A stretch of DNA of 64,000 bases from an uncultured Cocleimonas sp. (GTDB lineage: Bacteria > Pseudomonadota > Gammaproteobacteria > Thiotrichales > Thiotrichaceae): contig NZ_CANLZW010000024.1 in the NCBI RefSeq assembly GCF_947495625.1, positions 1-64,000 of the forward strand, read 5' to 3'. Shown here piece by piece: positions 44,701 through 53,825 of the stretch. A program made the translations under genes and the position numbers. Below the pieces are notes generated by a model. It was not told the DNA's origin and searched no databases. It saw only the letters and a program-made list of their open reading frames with translations. Position 1 is the stretch's first letter. Each line of letters begins with the position of its first letter.

Positions 44701-46662
44701 TCAAGCAGCCAGTTGCAGATGTGATATTTTGTTGCCTGGGAGGGGGCGGTGGTAATAATAACCTTGTGCGATATCGCATGAATATTTCTTCAAGAACACG
44801 AATTGCTCATAGGTTTCTACGCCTTCTGCAACTACGTCTAAATTCAATGAATGGCCGAGTGTAATTATTGCTTTTACAAGTGCATGATCCGCTCTGTCAT
44901 CAGGTAAGCCGACGATAAATTCCTTATCTATTTTTAAGGTAGTAATAGGTAATTTCTTCAAGTAACTCAGTGATGAATATCCCGTTCCAAAGTCATCGAT
45001 AGATATTTTTACGCCTTTCTCTCTCATTTTCTCAAGGTGTTTAATAGTACCTTTAGAGACTTCGTGTATGGTTCTTTCGGTTAACTCAATGCCAAACAAT
45101 TTTGGGTCGAGATTATAGAACTCCACATTATCAATAAATCGTTTTAAAAGTTTAGGGAAAATAATCTTATTGCCGGATAAGTTGATGTTGATACGCATGC
45201 CATTATTTCTTGTGTTTTGCCACAAGCTCTGTTGCTTACATGCTTCATCAATAACAAATAAATTCAGTTTCTCGATTAAATTTGTTTTCTCAGCTAACGG
45301 GATAAACTCATCTGCTGCAATGCTTTCTCCGTTATGGTTTTTCCAGCGAAGAAGCGCTTCACATTCGGTTGTATCACCTGTTTTGATGTTTAGTAATGGT
45401 TGGTACTGCAAGCATAATTGATTGTCTTTATTCTGGTTTTTAAGTACAGAATGAAGTGCATGACACATGGCATGTTCACGTTCAAGTTGATCACTGGTTT
45501 CTTTAGAGAAAAATTGAAAACAATTTCTTCCTAGTTCTTTTGCGGAATACATCGCTATATCGGCATTGGTTAACAGCGTTTTTGCATCTTTACCATCCAG
45601 AGGATATAAACTAGCCCCAATACTTGCTGACATGAAAATTTCATTTTCATTAATCGTAATTGATGTGTCTAATTCATTTGATAGCTTGTTGACTAGATCT
45701 ACTGCTTCCTGCTCACTCTTAATACTACGCAACAGTAATACAAACTCATCTCCGCCAAAGCGCGATAAAACATCCTGTGGCTTGATAAACCAGTTAATTT
45801 TATTAGCAAATTGTCTAAGTAATTCATCACCGACTTCATGCCCGTAATTGTCATTAATACTTTTAAAGTAATCGATGTCAAAAAAGATAACGGCAAATGG
45901 TTTTACCGGTTTTTTCTTAATATGTAAGGATATGTTTGATATCAGATTAGTTCGATTTGGTAATTCGGTAAGAATGTCAGTAGTTGCAAGATATGCCAGT
46001 TCTTTATCCTGCTCTCTTTGTCTTCTTAGAATAAATCTGGTGAGGATGATACTAATAAAAACACTGACAATATCAAAAATTATGACATTTGTGAGTACCT
46101 TATGGTTGTCACTTTTTGATTTAGTATTAGCCTCTGATTCAACATTATATTGAAAATCTGCCATGTCTTTAAACAGATCCAGTACAGCTTTTTGTCTAGG
46201 CAAGGTTTGTTGAGTTAATAGCAATGTAGCAGGCACTTTTTTTCCTTCCACTAATAAGCTATACACCTCATTTAACATGGGCTCATAGATTTGAGAAAGC
46301 TTGCGTTGCTGCTCTAACATCTCTTTCAAATTGTCATCCATTTCCTGCATCATTAATATTTCTCGTGCAGCATTAAATTTAGTGGTTTGTGCATTTAAAT
46401 CAAAATACAACTCATCCAAAAGGAAAGGGTCCTGCGTTTGAATCATGCTCACTAGGATAGTAGATCTGGAGGACTCGGCATGAGACATATTTCTTAACTG
46501 CTTATTATTTTTTGAATGTTGTTGAATAGCACTGAGCATTGAATCTGCGCCCTGCTTTATTTGTGAAGCAGCCACTAGCGAAGTCAAGATCATCATTGCG
46601 ATGATCATAGCGAAGCCTAACGGTAGTAAGCCTTTAAATCGTTTTGATAAAATTCTGTGCAT
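44701..46662 (-). CDS. Membrane GGDEF-EAL cyclic-di-GMP enzyme
   Basis: A 653-residue protein. Two membrane helices (about residues 12-32 and 190-210) enclose a helical periplasmic sensor of about 155 residues. The cytoplasmic GGDEF domain has an intact RFGGDEF (residues 303-307), so diguanylate cyclase activity is possible. Its inhibitory-site position reads KPQD rather than RxxD. The EAL domain keeps ECEALLRW, ELTERTI, IDDFGTGYSSLSYLK and AEGVE, so phosphodiesterase activity is also possible. Two palindromes lie in its upstream region. Confidence 0.9.
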   Translation of the reverse strand: MHRILSKRFKGLLPLGFAMIIAMMILTSLVAASQIKQGADSMLSAIQQHSKNNKQLRNMSHAESSRSTILVSMIQTQDPFLLDELYFDLNAQTTKFNAAREILMMQEMDDNLKEMLEQQRKLSQIYEPMLNEVYSLLVEGKKVPATLLLTQQTLPRQKAVLDLFKDMADFQYNVESEANTKSKSDNHKVLTNVIIFDIVSVFISIILTRFILRRQREQDKELAYLATTDILTELPNRTNLISNISLHIKKKPVKPFAVIFFDIDYFKSINDNYGHEVGDELLRQFANKINWFIKPQDVLSRFGGDEFVLLLRSIKSEQEAVDLVNKLSNELDTSITINENEIFMSASIGASLYPLDGKDAKTLLTNADIAMYSAKELGRNCFQFFSKETSDQLEREHAMCHALHSVLKNQNKDNQLCLQYQPLLNIKTGDTTECEALLRWKNHNGESIAADEFIPLAEKTNLIEKLNLFVIDEACKQQSLWQNTRNNGMRININLSGNKIIFPKLLKRFIDNVEFYNLDPKLFGIELTERTIHEVSKGTIKHLEKMREKGVKISIDDFGTGYSSLSYLKKLPITTLKIDKEFIVGLPDDRADHALVKAIITLGHSLNLDVVAEGVETYEQFVFLKKYSCDIAQGYYYHRPLPGNKISHLQLAA

Positions 46663-46953
46663 CAGTGGTTTATTTTTTTATTAGTTTTACTAGCTAAGAA
46701 TGTTTAAATACTATCACTAATAAATTGCATGCAATATAAAAACAGGACATACGGTATAAGATGCTAAAGACGGCTATTTATATTGTCTAATCACTGTATA
46801 TGATTAGCTATAAGGAAAGATATTAAATACAAAAAACTGAGTTTTTAATCGCTTAAATAAGAAACAAATATTAAAAGAACTCAATTGAAAATTTAAGTTG
46901 ATCTAGCCTAAATATCGTTAAAAGTAGAAGCGCAAGGACCAACTTTTAATAAA

Positions 46954-46972
46954 GGTTGCCATTGCGGCAACC
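46954..46972 (-). terminator. Hairpin downstream of gabD
   Basis: GGTTGCC (46954-46960) pairs with GGCAACC (46966-46972). On the minus strand it is followed by TTTATT. It lies about 105 bases past the gabD stop, beyond motif copy 10, and may be the actual terminator. Confidence 0.5.
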
Positions 46973-47002
46973 CATTGATGAATTTATATTGTTAAAAACA
47001 GA

Positions 47003-47032
47003 TAAAAAAGCGCTTATAAGTAGGGGGGTGAC
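47003..47032 (-). repeat. Dispersed intergenic G6/C6 motif, copy 10
   Basis: A6 run, GCGCTTATAAGTAG, G6 run, TGAC. On the minus strand it lies 44 bases past the gabD stop and ends in CGCTTTTTT. The hairpin arm is not conserved in this copy. Confidence 0.8.
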
Positions 47033-47076
47033 TTATGTCTTTACACACTACTTTTTCATGTGTTTATCTAATGTTA

Positions 47077-48537
47077 CTAAGATGAAACCCCCGCCATGCA
47101 GATGTATTTGGTTTCGAGGTATTCATCTAGTCCGAATTTAGAACCTTCACGACCTAATCCAGATTCTTTTACGCCACCAAATGGCGCCACTTCGGTTGAT
47201 ATAAGGCCAGAGTTAACACCTACCATGCCGTATTCAAGCGCTTCTGATACGCGCCATGAGCGTCCGATATCACGAGAGAAGAAGTAAGCTGCCAAACCAA
47301 ATTCGGTATCATTAGCCATTTGTATCGCTTCTGCTTCTGTTTTAAAGCTGAATAGTGGAGCAACCGGACCAAACGTTTCTTCATAAGTGACTTTCATGTC
47401 TGTAGTCACATTTGCAAGTAATGTTGGTTCGAAGAATGTTTTACCCAAAGCGTGGCGTTTGCCGCCGACGAGCACTTTTGCGCCTTTTCCAACGGCATCA
47501 CTTATATGGTCTTCCACTTTTTCTACTGCCGCCATATTGATTAATGGGCCTTGATTAACGCCTTCTTCAAAACCATCGCCTACCTTTAAATCACCGATTT
47601 TTGCAGCTAGCTTTTCTGCAAACTCGTCATATACACTTTCGTGTACCAAAGTGCGATTAGTACAGACACAAGTCTGACCACTGTTACGGTATTTGGAAAC
47701 CATTAGGCCTTCTACAGCGGCATCTAGATCTGCATCTTCAAAAACAATAAAGGGAGCATTTCCACCAAGTTCAAGAGACATTTTCTTCAAGGTGCTGGAA
47801 CATTGTTTCATCAATATTTTGCCAACCGCTGTTGAGCCCGTAAATGTGACTTTTCTAACAATAGGATTAGTGGTCATTTCTTCGCCAACATCCTTACCTT
47901 GTGATGCTGTAACGACACTGAAAATACCAGCAGGGAATCCTGCGCGCTCAGCTAATTCAGCAAGTGCAAGCGCTGAGAATGGTGTTGCTTCAGCTGGTTT
48001 TACCACCATCGGACAACCGGCACCAAAAGCAGGGGCTGCTTTACGCGTAATCATTGCATTCGGGAAGTTCCACGGTGTAATTGCCGCACAAACACCAATA
48101 GGTTCTTTAGTGACAATGATACGTTGGTCATTATTTTTTGAAGGAATCGTGTCGCCGTAAACGCGTTTACATTCTTCTGCGAACCATTTAATAAAAGATG
48201 CGCCGTATGCTACTTCACCTGTTGCTTCTGCAATTGATTTGCCTTGCTCCAGGGTCATTATCGCCGCTAGATCTTGCTGGTTTTCCATGATGAGATCAAA
48301 CCATGTTTCTAGAATGGCTGATCGCTCTGCGGCTGTTTTTGCTCGCCATGCAGGCCATGCATCATTTGCCGCTTCAATGGCACGTTTAGTCTCTGCAGCA
48401 CCGAGGTCAGGAACCGTTCCGATGACTTCATTATTTGCAGGGTTAGTGACTTCAAAAGTTTTACCGTCGTCAGCATCAATCCAGTTTCCGTTTACATAGG
48501 CTTGTTGGCGAAATAAGCTGTTATCGTTTAATTTCAT
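47077..48537 (-). CDS. gabD: Succinate-semialdehyde dehydrogenase
   Basis: A 486-residue aldehyde dehydrogenase that oxidises succinate semialdehyde to succinate. The catalytic Cys is in NSGQTCVCTNR, the general-base Glu in LELGGNAPF, and the cofactor segments ITPWNFPNAM and FTGSTAVGK are present. Its length is close to GabD. The ATG at 48537 gives MKLNDNSLFRQQAYVNGNW, the family start; an upstream in-frame ATG at 48591 lacks support. A related semialdehyde substrate (such as glutarate semialdehyde) cannot be excluded. The divergent LysR gene is its probable regulator. Confidence 0.88.
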   Translation of the reverse strand: MKLNDNSLFRQQAYVNGNWIDADDGKTFEVTNPANNEVIGTVPDLGAAETKRAIEAANDAWPAWRAKTAAERSAILETWFDLIMENQQDLAAIMTLEQGKSIAEATGEVAYGASFIKWFAEECKRVYGDTIPSKNNDQRIIVTKEPIGVCAAITPWNFPNAMITRKAAPAFGAGCPMVVKPAEATPFSALALAELAERAGFPAGIFSVVTASQGKDVGEEMTTNPIVRKVTFTGSTAVGKILMKQCSSTLKKMSLELGGNAPFIVFEDADLDAAVEGLMVSKYRNSGQTCVCTNRTLVHESVYDEFAEKLAAKIGDLKVGDGFEEGVNQGPLINMAAVEKVEDHISDAVGKGAKVLVGGKRHALGKTFFEPTLLANVTTDMKVTYEETFGPVAPLFSFKTEAEAIQMANDTEFGLAAYFFSRDIGRSWRVSEALEYGMVGVNSGLISTEVAPFGGVKESGLGREGSKFGLDEYLETKYICMAGVSS

Positions 48538-48618
48538 AGTGGTCTCGTTGTTGGGTTTATGCTTAATGTTGCAGTTCAGTAATATACTCATGCAGTAAAC
48601 TGTTATGAACTAAAAAAA

Positions 48619-48640
48619 TATGCACTAGTAAGCATGCATA
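48619..48640. promoter_or_regulatory. Inverted repeat between gabD and lysR-type gene
   Basis: TATGCA (48619-48624) and TGCATA (48635-48640) with a 10-base spacer lie in the 220-base divergent region. A LysR protein could bind such a site. A TATAAT -10-like hexamer (48722-48727) lies further on, 31 bases before the regulator ATG. Confidence 0.4.
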
Positions 48641-48757
48641 AATTGATAATACACAAGCGTAGTATCGCTATTAATATTAGTCAAACGAATGTTTTTTAAA
48701 TATATAATTAAAATTATTTACTATAATACGTGCTACACATTTTTAAATTGAGCACTT

Positions 48758-49681
48758 ATGGAAATTCGTCAACTTAAAACGTTAGTTAACATTCTGGATT
48801 TCGGCGGCTTTGCTGCTGCAGGGGATTCAATGGGTTTGACGCAATCTGCGGTAAGCTTGCAAATTAAAGCACTCGAACAAGAATTTGGTGAAGAGTTATT
48901 CGATCGCAGTAAAAGGCCGCCGATACCTACGGCAAGAGCTATAGCACTGGCACAAAAAGCCCGCGAAATTTTACGTTTGTGTAATGATTTGGGTGAATTT
49001 AATAAAGAGCAACTTTCAGGGTCGTTACAACTGGGTGCTCATCCGGCTGTTCAAAGAACGCTTGTTCCCGTGGCTTTGAAGCATTTACTTAAAGATCACC
49101 CAGAATTATTTATTAGTGTGACGACTGGTTTATCTGATGAGTTATCACGAAGTGTTTATCGCGGCGTATTAGATGCTGCCATCGTCAGCGAACCGACTAA
49201 ATTGCCCACTGGAATGAGCTGGAAGCCTTTCGCATCAGAAGCACTGGTTGTGATTGCGCAAAACAAAGCAAAAGGTAAGGATGCTATCGAGGTGTTGGAA
49301 TCTAATCCCTACATTCGTTTTAAAAGATCTACATGGCTGGGGGAGCTGATTAACACTGAGCTGAAAGACTTGGGAATTAAAGTGAAAACAGTGGTGGAAA
49401 CTGACCATATTGATTCTATCTGGGAAATGGTTTCATGCGGTTTGGGTGCAGCTGTTGTTCCGCAAAATATTGCAGAACACGAGATTTCAACTATGAGTAC
49501 TAACGTTGAAAAGGATAAGAAGAAAGATAACCAAAGCCCGCACGAAAAACAAAAACCACGAAACATACGAATCTATAAATTAGGACAGAATCCAATGCGC
49601 CTGACAACGGGGTTGATAGAGAGAACGGCAGATCCCAAGGCTCATTTGGTGGCGGCTTTATATAGTGCGTTACAAGATTAA
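48758..49681 (+). CDS. LysR family transcriptional regulator
   Basis: A 307-residue LysR protein. The N-terminal helix-turn-helix is MEIRQLKTLVNILDFGGFAAAGDSMGLTQSAVSLQIKALE. A LysR_substrate effector domain follows from about residue 90. The end of the effector domain contains a basic, low-complexity insert (EKDKKKDNQSPHEKQKPRN, about residues 251-269). Divergent from gabD, so it probably controls semialdehyde catabolism. Confidence 0.9.
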   Translation: MEIRQLKTLVNILDFGGFAAAGDSMGLTQSAVSLQIKALEQEFGEELFDRSKRPPIPTARAIALAQKAREILRLCNDLGEFNKEQLSGSLQLGAHPAVQRTLVPVALKHLLKDHPELFISVTTGLSDELSRSVYRGVLDAAIVSEPTKLPTGMSWKPFASEALVVIAQNKAKGKDAIEVLESNPYIRFKRSTWLGELINTELKDLGIKVKTVVETDHIDSIWEMVSCGLGAAVVPQNIAEHEISTMSTNVEKDKKKDNQSPHEKQKPRNIRIYKLGQNPMRLTTGLIERTADPKAHLVAALYSALQD

Positions 49682-49720
49682 AAAACCATACAATAAGATA
49701 ATTAAACAGGATTGATTACG

Positions 49721-50500
49721 ATGGGCGTTGAGTATAAACAAAGCATAGAACTAAGTGCTGTTCGCGGAGTTAGACACGGATTTTTCACTAAAAGTGGGGG
49801 GGTGTCATCAGGTATTTATGATTCTTTGAATTGTGGCCCAGCATCCGCCGATTCTTTAGACAATGTCATTGAAAACCGCTGGCGAGCAATCTCTGCACTG
49901 GGCTTACAAGAATCTCAATTATTTGGACTGAATCAAATTCACAGTACAAAAGTCCATACCATCGATAAAAAAAGCTCGGACGATTATCACCCTGGTGATG
50001 GTTTAGTCACCAAAGAAAAAGGAATGGCATTGAGCGTTCTGGGTGCGGATTGCGCTCCTGTTCTGTTTGCAGATAAAACTGCAGGTGTTATTGGTGCAGC
50101 TCATTCTGGCTGGAAAGGCTCAGTCTCTGGAATCATCGAAAGCATGGTTGAGAGTATGTGCGTCATTGGAGCGAGTAGAGAAAACATCCACGCCTGTATC
50201 GGCCCAACTATTCACCAGAAATCTTATGAAGTACGTGAAGATTTTATTCAGCAACTCGAATCATTAAGTGGCTTTGCAACAGAGCAATTTATCAAAAAAG
50301 GGGAGAAAGAAGTGCAGGGACAATTCTTCTTTGATTTACCCGCGTATCTTTTAGAACAATGCAAACGAAGCCAGATACAGGGTGAGAACCTGGGTTTAGA
50401 TACTTACGAGTTAGACGATTCTTTTTTCAGCTTTCGTCGAAATACCCATCAGGGATTAACTGAGTATGGGCGACAGATCTCGGTAATTTGCCTCGCTTGA
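49721..50500 (+). CDS. pgeF: Multicopper-laccase-fold protein PgeF/YfiH
   Basis: A 259-residue YfiH/PgeF (laccase_domain) protein, implicated in peptidoglycan editing and in purine nucleoside phosphorolysis. FTKSGGVSSGIYDSLN, NQIHSTKV, LGADCAPVLFAD and AAHSGWKG hold the zinc-binding His/Cys residues. The ATG at 49721 is preferred over an in-frame TTG at 49712. The codons for KSGGVS (49789-49806) happen to resemble the dispersed G-rich motif. Confidence 0.9.
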   Translation: MGVEYKQSIELSAVRGVRHGFFTKSGGVSSGIYDSLNCGPASADSLDNVIENRWRAISALGLQESQLFGLNQIHSTKVHTIDKKSSDDYHPGDGLVTKEKGMALSVLGADCAPVLFADKTAGVIGAAHSGWKGSVSGIIESMVESMCVIGASRENIHACIGPTIHQKSYEVREDFIQQLESLSGFATEQFIKKGEKEVQGQFFFDLPAYLLEQCKRSQIQGENLGLDTYELDDSFFSFRRNTHQGLTEYGRQISVICLA

Positions 50501-50815
50501 TTGTTTTTCGCTAACACTGCATGGGTTTTTCGATCTTCACTTAAATAGCGCATTAGCTTGTTAAAATATGTGTCATTAAAATGAAATATTGGAAATATAT
50601 TTCGCAAAATTATATTTAAGCAAAAATATATTCTGTTTATCGCAGTTTATAGTATAAAAAACACAAGAAGATTCTGTGATTATTTTACTAATATTTACAC
50701 TGAAAAATGATGACTCTGATTAAAGTCTTAAAAAGATACCCAGTTTCAAACCGGATACAGATTTTCTAAGACACGCAGTTATTACACTTAAACGATTTAC
50801 TATGAGATTCAAGCT
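50501..50815. other. 315-base intergenic region
   Basis: AT-rich DNA upstream of dgcN, on the same strand as pgeF. A small inverted repeat GACT-CTGATTA-AAGTC is near 50710-50728. I see no gene, motif copy or convincing terminator; it should contain the dgcN promoter. Confidence 0.5.
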
Positions 50816-51814
50816 ATGCATATACAAACTCCTTACTTATTATTCCTTGGCGATGCCGCTGACCCACTTGCAGCTAAAGTAGCTCAAGGTATTTGTGACT
50901 GGCGTCCAGAAAATGCATTAGGACAATTCAGAATGGAAGGCTGTCAAGCTGATCTGGGTTTGACTGATATGAGTATTGATGAAGCTGTTGAAGCAGGTGT
51001 TAAAACATTAGTTATTGGTGTTGCCAATCGTGGTGGCGTGATTTCTGAATTATGGATAGAAATCTTACGTGAGGCATTATCTAAAGGTTTGGATGTTGCT
51101 GCAGGTTTGCACAATAAACTGAATGACATCCAGGAACTTGTTAACGATGCTGAAAAATATGGTCGTACTTTATTCGATGTACGCCACCCTGTAGCAACTT
51201 ACCCTATAGCTGTTGGAGTAAAACGTACTGGAAAAAGATTGTTGCCAGTGGGTACTGATTGTTCTTGTGGAAAAATGTATACCGCATTAGCGATTGAAAA
51301 AGAACTACGTCAACAAGGAGCTAATGCAGATTTTAGAGCGACAGGCCAGACAGGTATTTTAATTACGGGTGAGGGCGTCTCTATTGATGCAGTTATCGCA
51401 GACTTTATCGCAGGTGCAGTAGAAACATTATCACCTGAGAATGATGTAGATCATTGGGACATTATCGAAGGTCAGGGATCTTTATTCCATGCTTCATATT
51501 CTGGAGTAACAATGGGTCTAATCCACGGTTCACAACCCGATGCATTGGTTTTATGTCACGAGCCAACACGTACTCATATGCGTGGATTACCGACATTCAG
51601 TTTGCCTGAATTAGATGAGTGTATGGATGCCTGTTTGCGTGCAGCAAAACTTACAAACAAAGATGCTAAGTTTGTGGGTATCTCAGTGAATACCTCTAAA
51701 TTATCTGAAGAAGAAGCTACTGAGTATTTGGCAAAAATTGAGAAAGAACATGGTTTGGTCGCGGTAGACCCAGTGCGTCAAGGTGTATCACGCATTGTTG
51801 AGCAATTAGTTTAA
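50816..51814 (+). CDS. dgcN: DUF1611 protein, N-acetyltransferase DgcN
   Basis: A 332-residue DUF1611-family protein. The N-terminal half is Rossmann-like, and the C-terminal half has a P-loop-like GTDCSCGKMYTALAI and a conserved GQTGILITGEGVSIDAVIADFIAGA. In marine proteobacteria the dgcN-dgcA pair is described as converting D-glutamate to N-acetyl-D-glutamate (DgcN) and then racemising it (DgcA). The order dgcN-dgcA-aminotransferase supports that identification here. The stop overlaps the dgcA start by one base. Confidence 0.85.
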   Translation: MHIQTPYLLFLGDAADPLAAKVAQGICDWRPENALGQFRMEGCQADLGLTDMSIDEAVEAGVKTLVIGVANRGGVISELWIEILREALSKGLDVAAGLHNKLNDIQELVNDAEKYGRTLFDVRHPVATYPIAVGVKRTGKRLLPVGTDCSCGKMYTALAIEKELRQQGANADFRATGQTGILITGEGVSIDAVIADFIAGAVETLSPENDVDHWDIIEGQGSLFHASYSGVTMGLIHGSQPDALVLCHEPTRTHMRGLPTFSLPELDECMDACLRAAKLTNKDAKFVGISVNTSKLSEEEATEYLAKIEKEHGLVAVDPVRQGVSRIVEQLV

Positions 51815-52806
51815 TGTCTGCATCGACAGTAACATTATCTGCCAAATCTGAATCCTTTCCTATCGAAGGCCGTTTTACTATCTCACGAGGTAGTAAGACA
51901 AAAGTGGATGTTGTCATCGTTGAAATAAATGATGGCGAACATACAGGCCGTGGCGAATGTGTTCCTTATGCTCGTTATGGGGAATCGATTGATTCTGTTA
52001 TCGAACTGATCATGTCATTAGAAGATGATGTGAAGAATGGTTTAGATAGAGAAAGCTTACAGCGTAAATTACCTTCCGGTGCAGCAAGAAATGCCTTGGA
52101 TTGCGCCTTTTGGGATCTTGAATCAAAGCAGAAAAATACACGTGCCTATGATTTAGCTGGGATAGCGGATATGAAAACGCTTACGACTGCATATACCTTA
52201 TCTCTAGAAACACCTGAGAAAATGCGGGAGTCGGCAGAAAAGAATGCTCATCGTCCATTATTAAAATTAAAACTGGGTGGAGAAGGTGATATTCAGCGTG
52301 TGCAAGCCGTTCGTATTGGCGCTCCAAATTCACGTTTGATCGTAGATGCCAATGAAGGATGGACAGCTGAGTCCTATCAAAAACTAGTCCCTAGGTTACA
52401 TGAGCTGGGTGTTGAGATGATAGAGCAACCATTTCCTGCGGGTGATGATGAGATTCTTAAAACGCTAGATCGCCCAATTGCCTTATGCGCAGATGAGTCA
52501 TGCCATGATCGTGAATCTTTAAAAGACATTATCGGCAAGTACGACATGATCAATATCAAACTGGATAAAACCGGTGGTTTAACTGAAGCGTTAGCTTTAA
52601 AAGAAGAAGCTGAGGCTAACGGTTTAAGCATTATGGTTGGCTGTATGTTAGCGACATCTCTAGCAATGGCTCCTGCCATATTAGTCGCACAAGATACGGC
52701 AATTGTTGATTTAGATGGTCCGTTGTTATTAGCCAGTGATAGAGAGAACGCATTACGCTTTGATGAAAGTGAATTATTCCCACCAGAGCCAGAACTCTGG
52801 GGATAA
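51814..52806 (+). CDS. dgcA: N-acetyl-D-glutamate racemase DgcA (enolase superfamily)
   Basis: A 330-residue muconate-lactonising-type enolase-superfamily enzyme. LKLKLGG carries the catalytic KxK, VDANEGW, EQPFPAGDDE and ADESCH give the metal-binding Asp/Glu, and NIKLDKTGG holds the second catalytic Lys. It could be taken for a dipeptide (L-Ala-D/L-Glu) epimerase, a close relative. Coupling to dgcN favours DgcA. Confidence 0.87.
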   Translation: MSASTVTLSAKSESFPIEGRFTISRGSKTKVDVVIVEINDGEHTGRGECVPYARYGESIDSVIELIMSLEDDVKNGLDRESLQRKLPSGAARNALDCAFWDLESKQKNTRAYDLAGIADMKTLTTAYTLSLETPEKMRESAEKNAHRPLLKLKLGGEGDIQRVQAVRIGAPNSRLIVDANEGWTAESYQKLVPRLHELGVEMIEQPFPAGDDEILKTLDRPIALCADESCHDRESLKDIIGKYDMINIKLDKTGGLTEALALKEEAEANGLSIMVGCMLATSLAMAPAILVAQDTAIVDLDGPLLLASDRENALRFDESELFPPEPELWG

Positions 52807-52863
52807 CACATTAAATACGCTAGTAGTAAGAACCTGGCAATAAGAACATAGGAAGTATGAAAA

Positions 52864-53712
52864 ATGAGTAGAATCGTTTATGTAAATGGCGAGTATGTCC
52901 CAGAAGAAGATGCCAAAATATCTGTATTTGATAGAGGCTTTCTATTCGCCGACGCCGTTTACGAAGTTTCATCAGTAATCAATGGCAAACTAATTGATAA
53001 CGAAGGCCATATGGGGCGTTTAAAGCGTTCTATGGATGAACTGGAAATGCCACATCCAGCCACATCCGAAGAGATTGAGACCATTCAAAAAACCTTGATC
53101 GATAAAAATGATGTTGTTGAAGGTTTGGTTTATTTACAAGTGTCACGTGGTTCTCAGGATCGAGATTTTGTTTACCCTGAAAACACTAAACCTTCTTTAG
53201 TAATGTTCACTCAGAAAAAGAATTTGCTGGAGAGTCCACAGGCTAAAGTGGGTATAACGGTCATCACTTCACCGGATATTCGCTGGCAGCGTCGAGATAT
53301 TAAAACCGTATCGTTATTAGCCGCGAGCATGGCTAAAATGCAGGCAAAAGCTGCTGGAGCTGATGATGCATGGTTAGTTGAAAATGGCTTTGTGACTGAA
53401 GGCAGTTCTAATAATGCCTATATCGTAACTCAAGAGGGAACTGTTGTTACCCGTCATTTGGGTAATGAAATTCTTGCAGGTATCACGCGTAAATCAGCAC
53501 TTAGACTCGCTGAAGAAGAAGGCATTAAAATCGAAGAAAGATCTTTCACTGTCGACGAAGCCTTGGCGGCTGCTGAAGCATTTGTAACGTCTGCCACCAC
53601 TTTTGTAACGCCAGTAGTAGCAATTGATGGTCAGAAGATTGGTGATGGTACGCCAGGTCCGATAGCGAAGAAACTGCGTGCAATCTATATTGACGAAGCG
53701 ACAAAAGCTTAG
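52864..53712 (+). CDS. D-amino-acid aminotransferase, class IV
   Basis: A 282-residue PLP-dependent fold-type IV aminotransferase. YVNGEYVPEEDAKISVFDRGFLFADAVYEV is the family start. The PLP lysine is expected in RDIKTVSLLAASMAKMQA, and EGSSNNAYIV is typical of D-amino-acid transaminases. It follows dgcA by 57 bases on the same strand. The likely role is interconversion of D-alanine or other D-amino acids with D-glutamate, feeding the dgcN-dgcA pathway. Confidence 0.88.
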   Translation: MSRIVYVNGEYVPEEDAKISVFDRGFLFADAVYEVSSVINGKLIDNEGHMGRLKRSMDELEMPHPATSEEIETIQKTLIDKNDVVEGLVYLQVSRGSQDRDFVYPENTKPSLVMFTQKKNLLESPQAKVGITVITSPDIRWQRRDIKTVSLLAASMAKMQAKAAGADDAWLVENGFVTEGSSNNAYIVTQEGTVVTRHLGNEILAGITRKSALRLAEEEGIKIEERSFTVDEALAAAEAFVTSATTFVTPVVAIDGQKIGDGTPGPIAKKLRAIYIDEATKA

Positions 53713-53738
53713 TCTAATATTTACACCGGAAATTGACC

Positions 53739-53777
53739 AATAACTGAGGCTACTTTTTAACAGTAGCCTCAGTTATT
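53739..53777. terminator. Terminator-like hairpin after the aminotransferase gene
   Basis: AATAACTGAGGCTACT (53739-53754) pairs with AGTAGCCTCAGTTATT (53762-53777), 16 perfect pairs with a seven-base loop. T runs are weak on both sides. It lies between the convergent aminotransferase and DsrE-like genes. Confidence 0.8.
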
Positions 53778-53780
53778 TAC

Positions 53781-53825
53781 TTATTCAGTTACTCAACTAC
53801 TCAGTCAGCTACTCAGCTATTCAAC
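53781..53825. repeat. Short imperfect tandem repeat
   Basis: Five imperfect units of TAYTCARC (about 8 bases; one expanded to 12) run into the 3' end of the DsrE-like gene. The stop codon of that gene lies within the array, so slippage here could alter the C-terminus. Confidence 0.55.

Larger units (their letters stand above)
46663..47076. other. 414-base intergenic region with palindromes and motif copy 10
   Basis: Upstream of the GGDEF-EAL gene there is a perfect 12-base palindrome ATTGCATGCAAT (46724-46735) and an inverted repeat CTAATCA-N7-TGATTAG (46787-46807); both are operator candidates. A fragment TTAAAAGTAGAAGCGC (46919-46934) looks like a decayed motif copy. A hairpin and motif copy 10 follow. 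No gene is visible. Confidence 0.5.

Noticed and set aside
46919-46934. TTAAAAGTAGAAGCGC as a fifteenth motif copy
   Set aside because: The G6-TGAC core is absent. It may be a decayed copy, but the match is too short to count.
49786-49806. A further match to the G-rich motif (CACTAAAAGTGGGGGGGTGT) inside pgeF
   Set aside because: It encodes the conserved KSGGVS segment of the PgeF/YfiH family in the correct frame, so the resemblance is explained by protein constraint. I did not count it as a copy.
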